Source of the DNA: Oryza sativa Japonica Group
Lineage: Eukaryota > Streptophyta > Magnoliopsida > Poales > Poaceae
Direction: 5' to 3'
Length of the DNA stretch: 64,000 bases
Assembly: GCF_034140825.1 (NCBI RefSeq)
Contig: NC_089046.1
Coordinates: forward strand, 28,112,001 to 28,176,000
Positions 57,667 to 64,000 of this stretch are shown here, piece after piece. The notes below the pieces were generated by a model that did not search any database, was not told the origin of the DNA, and saw nothing but the letters and a program-made list of their open reading frames with translations. Position 1 is the first letter of the stretch; each line of letters begins with the position of its first letter. A program made the position numbers and the translations under genes.

Positions 57667-59415
57667 CTAGGCATATATATGGCTGGCAACATAGGGGGCG
57701 GCGCACAGAAGCAGCGGTGTCTTCCTACGAACACCTAGTCCGGGAGCCTCAGTCATGTCAACTTCGGTGGCTCCATCCGGCATGCTCCAGTCGAAGGAGT
57801 GAAGCAGTTGCGCTAGCGTGAGCTCCATGCTGGCCAACCCATAGTTGTACCCTGGGCACATCCTCCGTCCTGACCCGAATTGCGTGTACTCATAGTTGCT
57901 ACCATAGAAGTCGATGCCACCCTCGGCAAACCTCTCTGGCTTGAACTCCTCCGCATCCTCCCAGTACCTCGGGTCTCTCGAGATGGCCCATGAGTTCACT
58001 ATGACTCTCGCCTTCGCTGGGATCATGTATCCATTGATCTCGCATGCATCAATACTTTCTCGTGGCACCAACAGGGGAGCTGGAGGGTGCAGCCTCAGCG
58101 TCTCCTTCATCACTAGCTTAAGGTATTTGAGGTCACGAGCCCGAAGATCAGCCTCACCGATGCTTTGCTTCCCATGAAACGCATCCCTGATCTCTGCCTG
58201 CACCTTGTTCATCACCCTAGGGTTCATCATCAGCTCTGACATGGCCCACTCCATGGCATTAGCGGATGTGCCGGATCCACCAGCAAATATGTCCTGATAT
58301 GGATTATACATTAACGATATATATACATGCATATATAGGTACGAGGAGCTAAAGAAAGTGAATTGAAGGGTAATTTTGTTAATGAATATATAGAGCACGT
58401 ATATGAAGCGAGAGCGATTCATACACGAATCTATTCAAAACCCAAAACATCGATCCTATATAGTACTAATATGAAACAAGAGAGAATAGAAAGTAGTAAC
58501 CAGCACGATGGCCTTGATGGTGTCGCGTGTGATGGGGAAGCCAAAGTCCCCCTTGTCCTTGAGGCTGAGCAGGACGTCCACCAGATTATTATCCTGCTGC
58601 TGCTTGGCCTCTTCCTTCTCACTGATGATCTCCTCGAGGATGCTATCAATGGTGTCGCGGATGCCGTGCAGCGTACGCCGCATGCCGGTGAGCCAGCAGA
58701 GGAGCACGCTGAACCTCGGGAAGAGGTCCGGCACGTAGAACCCCGACGCCATGATGACGCTCTGCTTGATGGCCACGAGGAAGTCGGCGGCGTTACTCCT
58801 CTTGTTGCCGAACGCCGCCCTGGACACGATGGTGTTGGTTATCCGGTGCAGCCTGGCGCTGAGGTCGACGGCCACAGATGGACCGACGGCGCGGATCTCG
58901 TCGGCGAGCATCCGCACCTCGTCCTCCCGGATGTGCTCGAAGGAGAGGATGCGCTTGGCGCTGAGGATCTCCTGGATGCACAGCCTGCGGAGCTTGCGCC
59001 AGTAGTCGCCGGAGGGGGAGAAGAGGATGTCCGTCCAGTCGTAGGCGACGATGCCGCCGGCGACGAGCTTGGGCCGCGTGGCGAAGTTGGCGTCGTGGGT
59101 CTTGAGAATGTCCCGGGCGAGCTCCTTGGAGGTGACGACGACCACCGGCACCTGGCCGACGCGGAGGTGCATGAGCGGGCCGTGCACATCGGCCAGGTCC
59201 CTCAGCACGCGGTGCGCCAGCGTGTTGACAAGCCGGTGCGCGCTCCCGACGACGGGGAGGTTGCGCGGGCCCGGCGGGAGCGGGAGGCGCGACGGCGTCA
59301 GGAGCACATGTTTCAAGAGCTGGAGGAAGGAGACGACCACCACAGAGAGGACAAGGGCATTGCACATACGAGTATTATTATTGCACAAGCTCAGCACATC
59401 ATCCAACCACGCCAT
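57667..59415 (-). CDS. CYP71-clan cytochrome P450 (CYP99/CYP71-like), 2 exons
   Basis: Exons 58501-59415 and 57667-58293 on the minus strand, joined by a 207-bp GT-AG intron, give 513 aa. Residues about 18-38 ([20 protein letters not shown]) anchor the protein in the ER, followed by the [11 protein letters not shown] hinge. The C-helix has WRKLRRLC. The K-helix is KETLRLHPP, then the PERF region ([10 protein letters not shown]) and the heme loop [12 protein letters not shown] with its Cys ligand. The I-helix reads [14 protein letters not shown]: the conserved acid of (A/G)Gx(D/E)T(T/S) is Gly here, while Thr is kept. Closest families by eye are monocot CYP99A and CYP71Z, some of which act on diterpenes in phytoalexin synthesis. 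The substrate here is unknown and no terpene synthase is in the window. Confidence 0.92.
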
Positions 59416-59583
59416 GGCTCAGCTCGTCTATATATCCAGTGCTCCTAGCTATATAGTGGAGTATATCCTATACTATTAGCTAAGTAGAATGGCTTTGATT
59501 ACCTTAGCTAGCTTAATGCTCATTCCTTAGTTTGCTCGATCGCTTCTTGATTTTCTGGAGTACTTAGGTGATGCATTGGAGCC

Positions 59584-59591
59584 CTTTTATA
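59584..59591 (-). promoter_or_regulatory. probable TATA box of the P450 gene
   Basis: TATAAAAG on the minus strand, about 170 bp upstream of the ATG at 59415. Confidence 0.55.
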
Positions 59592-60640
59592 GGAAGCTAG
59601 GGGCGCTGCCCCCACGTACCTCCACATCATCACTTATTATATACTCCTATCTTAATCGACCAATTACCGATCGAATTTGCTAAGCTGCTAGCCATGGCAT
59701 ATTAAACAGCAATTTGCAGCTAGCCAGCAGGTCAGTCAAGCACATGCATATGATGCATGATTCATTTTTTAAGCATTGCGTACGGTCGGTACCAAGTAAG
59801 CTTCTTCGACCGATCAGTGTTTCAATGATGCTCCCTTGCATTTGGCCCCGGATTAGGTGCAAACGAGGTGCTTTAATTTTGTCCTTACATCTGTCTCTAC
59901 ATGCCTATATATGGTATACCATGTTGTTAGCTTCAATTATCTTGTTAACTATTTAATTAGATACCTAAGAGAGAAAAACACACGCACTCAAGAGTTTATA
60001 ATACTTTCTTTGATGGCACATTAATTTATGGTCATCTTTTTTTTGGTTGTGGCGTAGCAAACCGGTGATGGAAAATAGGTAACCCCAACGATGTCTAGTT
60101 TTACCTGTTTTCGAACTTCGCACGTTTTGTTGTTTGCAACTTTGCATCAGTTTGGCTAAATTTTCCCCAAAACCTAGGTCAATAAAATTATCTGTTGTAA
60201 CAAAATTAAATTATCTCTAAAACTATTGAGGGGCCGGGAATCGAACAAGTTAATTAATTCCTTAAAGCTGGTACGTATCATTAATTTTGACCTCTCCCAA
60301 TTCCTTATTTATCTTCATATTGTGTTTTTGTGTAAATAAATGAACTCACTTTTTTTAATACTATATGTTTATCCACGTGCAAGAGCGATCAACATATTGT
60401 TCTAGTATATATGGCTACCTTAGCATGGGGGCATGTTGCGTTCAGTTTAAATGAGCATGCATGAAGAGGTCAATGTCTTTTGTAATTAGGAGATTTTGAG
60501 AGTTTTGTCCATGGTCACAACTCTTTTGATGCAACTTCTGGAGGCATATTCCAACTGATGTAGTTGGGAGAGAGAGAAAGATGGCACCACTTCAATTATC
60601 TCTGTTCTTTTTGACAACTTTTAATTTACAACTTTACACT
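59592..60640. other. P450 upstream region, no gene seen
   Basis: AT-rich sequence with several short ORFs lacking family resemblance. Confidence 0.4.
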
Positions 60641-60867
60641 ATTAATTTACAGATTTACATAACAATAAATAATGCCATATATGTACAAATTATATCTAAA
60701 TATGAATATATTAATGTTCAAACTTTATATTAGTTGAAAAATACAAGTATAGTCTCGTGAAGGTGGAATTTGAATTTGCGTGTTTTTTGGCATATCACAT
60801 ATTGTTGTATCTTATTAAGTATTTTAGTAACGATTTAGATAGCGTGCAAAAACGAGCAATATCCTCT
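60640..60867. repeat. partial fold-back element
   Basis: Right-end words of the 17596 family are present (tggcatatcacatattgttg, acgatttagatagcgtgcaa, aacgagcaatatcctc). The left arm is weak. It abuts the CACTA-like end at 60868. Confidence 0.35.
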
Positions 60868-61449
60868 CACTACTTAAAAAAAGATTTTTCCCAACGTCAC
60901 GATTTCCCAGGCGGATAATAAAATCACCGTTTGTAAAAATAGCTAAAGATACCATAAATCTAGTGCCGCGTGCGAAAATCGACTTTTACACGAGGACCTC
61001 TTAAGAGATCTGCTTGCGAAAATCCCCTTATTTTTGCTGGCGGATCTCTTAAGTGGTCCGTTTATAAAAATTGATTTTCGTAGGTGAAACCTTAAGATGT
61101 CTACATGCGAAAAGGTTATAACTTATAAAATCACCACCTATCCCCATTTTCACCAAGTCTAATCTCTCCCTCACCTCATCTGGTCTCCCCTCCCACTCCT
61201 TCCCTCTCCCTCACCTCACTCTCCATCTTAGAGCAGCGACACGCGCCCTTCCCTCCCCTCCCTCCCTCCCAGATCCGACTAGAGGAGGAGAGGGTGGTGG
61301 CGGCGGCGTGGAGGCGGCTCCCCCTCCCTACCTCTCCGCTCCTAGATCCGGCCGTAGGAGGGGGAGCGACAGTGGCGGCGCAGACGCGACGACGGTGAAG
61401 GAAGCGAAAGTGGTGGGGCGGAGGCGGCGACTCCCTCCCTCCCTACTCA
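60868..61449 (+). mobile_element. CACTA-like transposon end
   Basis: Starts CACTACTTAAAAAAAG, then carries several subterminal repeats of the kind tgcgaaaatcgacttttaca and gattttcgtaggtgaaacc in both directions up to about 61110. Then follows pyrimidine-rich and GC-rich sequence with agatccgactagagg repeated as agatccggccgtagg. The other end is not visible, because a retrotransposon LTR seems to start at 61450. Confidence 0.55.
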
Positions 61450-64000
61450 TAGATCCGGCTGTAGCGCCCGTTCCGTTGTGGCGCCTAGCGGGAAAATTAT
61501 CTCTTAAAAACCCTAATTGCGAAATTTGTTTCTTCGCTTGTCGTCTAGGGTCCGTGCCATCTCAAGATCTCAATCCCCGATCTATCGTCAAGTTCAAATC
61601 CGAATCCAAATCTTTCCAAATCAAATTCCTCCGCAAAAGTCTATTTTACCTCCCCCGGGGTCGATGGGCCGAATTTCTCTCGGCCCATCTTCCCCTCTCC
61701 CCCGGCCCTCTCCTCTCCCCCGGCGCGCTCCCGCTCTCCCTCTCTCTCTCTCTCTCTCTCGCCCCCTCCCCTCCCCCGGCGCGCTCCCTCTCCCCCTCTC
61801 CCTCCGCTTCGCTCCGCCCCGCCCGCGCGCCGCGCGCGCGTGTGCGCGAGCGCCGCGCCGAGCGCCCCCTCCCTTTCCCCTCGCTCTGCCCGCGCGTGCG
61901 GAAGCGCCGCGCCGAGCGCCCCCTCCCCTCGCTCTCCTTCTCCTCTCCCTGGCGAGCTCCCCGCTCGCGAAGACGGCCCCCGCGCGCCGTCGTTCGCGCG
62001 TGCGCGCCCGCGTGGTTCCCCGCCCGAGCCGCGTCGTCTGCGCCATCCGCGTCGCCCGACCCCGCTGCTCTACCGCGCCTGCAGCCGCTCGGCCCCGCAA
62101 GCCAGCGCGTGTGCCCAGCCGCGCCGCCCGTTGTTTCCCGCGCACGCGTGCCGAGTGGCCGACCGCCTGGTCGCCGCCGCCGTCACCCTCTGCCGCGCCA
62201 GCCCGCGCCTGTCGCCCGTGTCGTCGCGCCGCTCCAAACCGCCCCGCCGTCATCGCCGTCGTCATCGCCTCGGCCCCGCCACTCCCGCGCTAGCCTCCAA
62301 GGGACGGAGGTAGAGCCTCCCTCCTCCCTCTGCCGCGACGCCCCCGCTCCCTCCTCCTTTTCCCGAAGAGGCAAGGGGACAAGCCCCCTTTTCTCTCCCT
62401 CTTTTCCCCTTTTTCCCTCCCGCCGGCGTCATCCTCCTCCCTCCTCCCTGTCGCCGCTTTGGCCGCGACCGCCGAGCGCTAGCCCTCTCCTTTGACCGCC
62501 CTAAGTCGGTTCCCAAACCGACATTGCCATCCTATAAACCCGAGCTCCCCCCCTTTTTCCTTTCCTCTCCCATTCACCTCCGCGCCATTGCCGCCCCTCT
62601 GTTTCGCCGTCGCCGTTCGTCGTTGCGCGTGTCGGAGGAGCCGGCATGAGCAAGGACGCGGAAGGGGACTTCGGCCGCGCCCTCTCCTTCCTCTTCCCCG
62701 GCTCGAGGCCGGAGAGATTACTCCCGCGCCGTCGGCCTCTCGTCACAGCGCCCCGACCCGCACGGTAGTGCCTCTCTCCGTTCTTCCTCCTCGCTCTATC
62801 TCCCCCCCTTAGTTTTCGGTGGTAGCACGAGTAGCCTCCCCGTAGCTAGCCGGCGCCGCCCCGACCGTTGCCGTCGCTCGCCGTGTGCTCGCCGCCGTCA
62901 CCGCTCGAGCTCCGTAGCACCCGCTCGTCGCCAGCCTCGCTCGGCGTAGCTCCGCCCAATCCGACGCTAACATCGGATTCCCATAGCCGTGTAAATGCTC
63001 TCACCGCCGGGAATCGGCCCCTCGTGACCTCGTCGCCGTTTCCCTCTTCCCTCCCCGCCGGTTGCCGCCGCCGCGATTCGCCGCCGTCAAGCTTCCTCCG
63101 GCGAATCCGAGCCGTTGGCTCGTCTCCCCTCGTCTCGTGCAACCACCCAGTGTGCTCGTTTTCGCCGGTATCGCCGCGGTTCGCTCCGCCGCTCGCCGCT
63201 GTTGTCCGCCGTCCGTTCCGGCCGGCGTCGTCGTCTACCTCCCGCCAGCCCACGTGGCAGCCACGTAGGCGCCACGTCGGCGCCAGCTCAGCCGAGGTAG
63301 GGACGGGCTGACCCCGGTCAGCCCCTCCCGTGCGCGCGTTCCACCGCGAGCCGTGAGGCTACGCGTGGGCCCGCTGCATCCGTTCCTCCGCAGACCGTGC
63401 GCGTGCACCGCGTCCCTCCCCCGCCCGCGCGCGTGCGCCGCGTACTCCCTCCGCACGGTGAGCCGAGCCGCTGACAAGCGGGTCTCACCCGGGACCGCGC
63501 GCGGTGAGCCCGGTCCACCAGCTCTCTCTCCTCCCTCCCGCGCGCGCGACCGTCTTGGGCCGGCCGGCCCATTTAGCTCGGCCGGACCGCCCCAATTCTC
63601 TTGGACCGTGCCCTAGCCGCCCGAGAAAAGTCTATTTTCCCTCCCTCTTTTCTTTTCTTTTCTTTTCTTTTCTTTTCCAAAAAGGATTTAATTAAATCCT
63701 TTTCCTTTAGACCAAAAATCCAATAATCTTAGAAATTCAATATCTTCCCAACCGTAAATCCGTTTGACTCCGTTCAACTTCCAAAATTCCTCAAATCTCG
63801 AGATCTATCTAATGGCACACTTAGAGGTCATTAATAGGGCTTTATTTTTCGCCGTTTGTTGAGTTGTCCCGTTTCGCGTGTAGTTCCGGAGCCCGAAGAC
63901 CCGCAGTGCGAGGATTTCGAGGATCAAGCTCCAGATCTCGAGCAAGGCAAGCCACCTCTGAACATCTTGAGCCTATATTTGAAATTTAATTATGTTGCTT
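61450..64000 (+). mobile_element. probable long LTR of a Ty3/Gypsy element, cut by the window edge
   Basis: Begins TGTAGCGCCCGTTCC, a start typical of Tekay-type chromovirus LTRs. It has a very GC-rich body (61700-63600) followed by an AT-rich part with gaggatttcgaggatcaagc and gagcaaggcaagccacctct, as in the long LTRs of the rice RIRE3/RIRE8 type. No primer site or coding domain appears before the window ends, so the LTR is at least 2.5 kb and age cannot be judged. Long open frames in the GC-rich part look like composition effects. Confidence 0.55.

Noticed and set aside
61308-62495. 395-aa Pro/Arg/Ser-rich open frame
   Set aside because: It crosses from the CACTA-like end into the putative LTR, is low complexity in all frames, and long frames occur on both strands at once.
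1-64000. CRISPR arrays, operons, bacterial insertion sequences
   Set aside because: No regularly spaced repeat arrays or bacterial gene organisation; the spliced genes and plant repeats show a plant nuclear genome.

Overview
The window looks like nuclear DNA of a grass, most likely rice (Oryza). Genes have GC-rich first exons and AT-rich introns with ordinary GT-AG signals. Gene products match well-known plant families, and the spaces between genes are filled with small Stowaway- and Tourist-like MITEs, fold-back elements, LTR retrotransposon pieces and a LINE-like retroposon, as is typical of rice euchromatin. All calls rest on reading the sequence and family knowledge; no search was run.

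Layout. 0.7-4.8 kb (+): a 15-exon HI0933/YhiN-type FAD oxidoreductase, tail to tail with a PPR-SMR protein (5.3-7.9 kb, -) that has a leader exon near 9.2-9.6 kb. 9.7-13.7 kb: a MITE-rich gap with a solo LTR bounded by a perfect 5-bp target duplication. 13.8-17.0 kb (+): a two-exon nodulin-like MFS transporter. 19.1-33.9 kb: a cluster of three intronless BCS1/OM66-like AAA-ATPase genes. The first (-) is whole. The second (+) is split by a 4.9-kb Ty1/Copia element. The third (+) is cut off after Walker B.

36.8-41.2 kb (+): a seven-exon HIPL-type (hedgehog-interacting-protein-like) GPI-anchored protein. 42.7-44.6 kb (+): a four-exon GT14 glucuronosyltransferase-like protein whose start codon sits in a pentanucleotide repeat that creates four minimal upstream ORFs. 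45.5-47.8 kb (+): a five-exon VAMP72-type R-SNARE with a probable GC-AG intron and a hAT remnant in intron 1. 48.2-48.8 kb (-): a degenerate J-domain protein with an apparent frame change near its C-terminus. 50.3-50.6 kb (-): a small secreted glycine-rich protein. 50.7-57.6 kb: repeats only, including a 1.7-kb reverse-strand retroposon with a 15-bp target duplication. 57.7-59.4 kb (-): a two-exon CYP71-clan cytochrome P450. 60.9-64.0 kb: a CACTA-like end followed by a long GC-rich sequence that looks like the LTR of a Ty3/Gypsy element running off the window.

The genes do not form an evident pathway; apart from the AAA-ATPase cluster they are unrelated neighbours. The most interesting observations are the minimal-uORF array of the GT14 gene, the clean retrotransposon split of one AAA-ATPase and truncation of another, the P450 with a glycine in place of the usual I-helix acid, and the J-domain gene whose likely C-terminus lies in a shifted frame.
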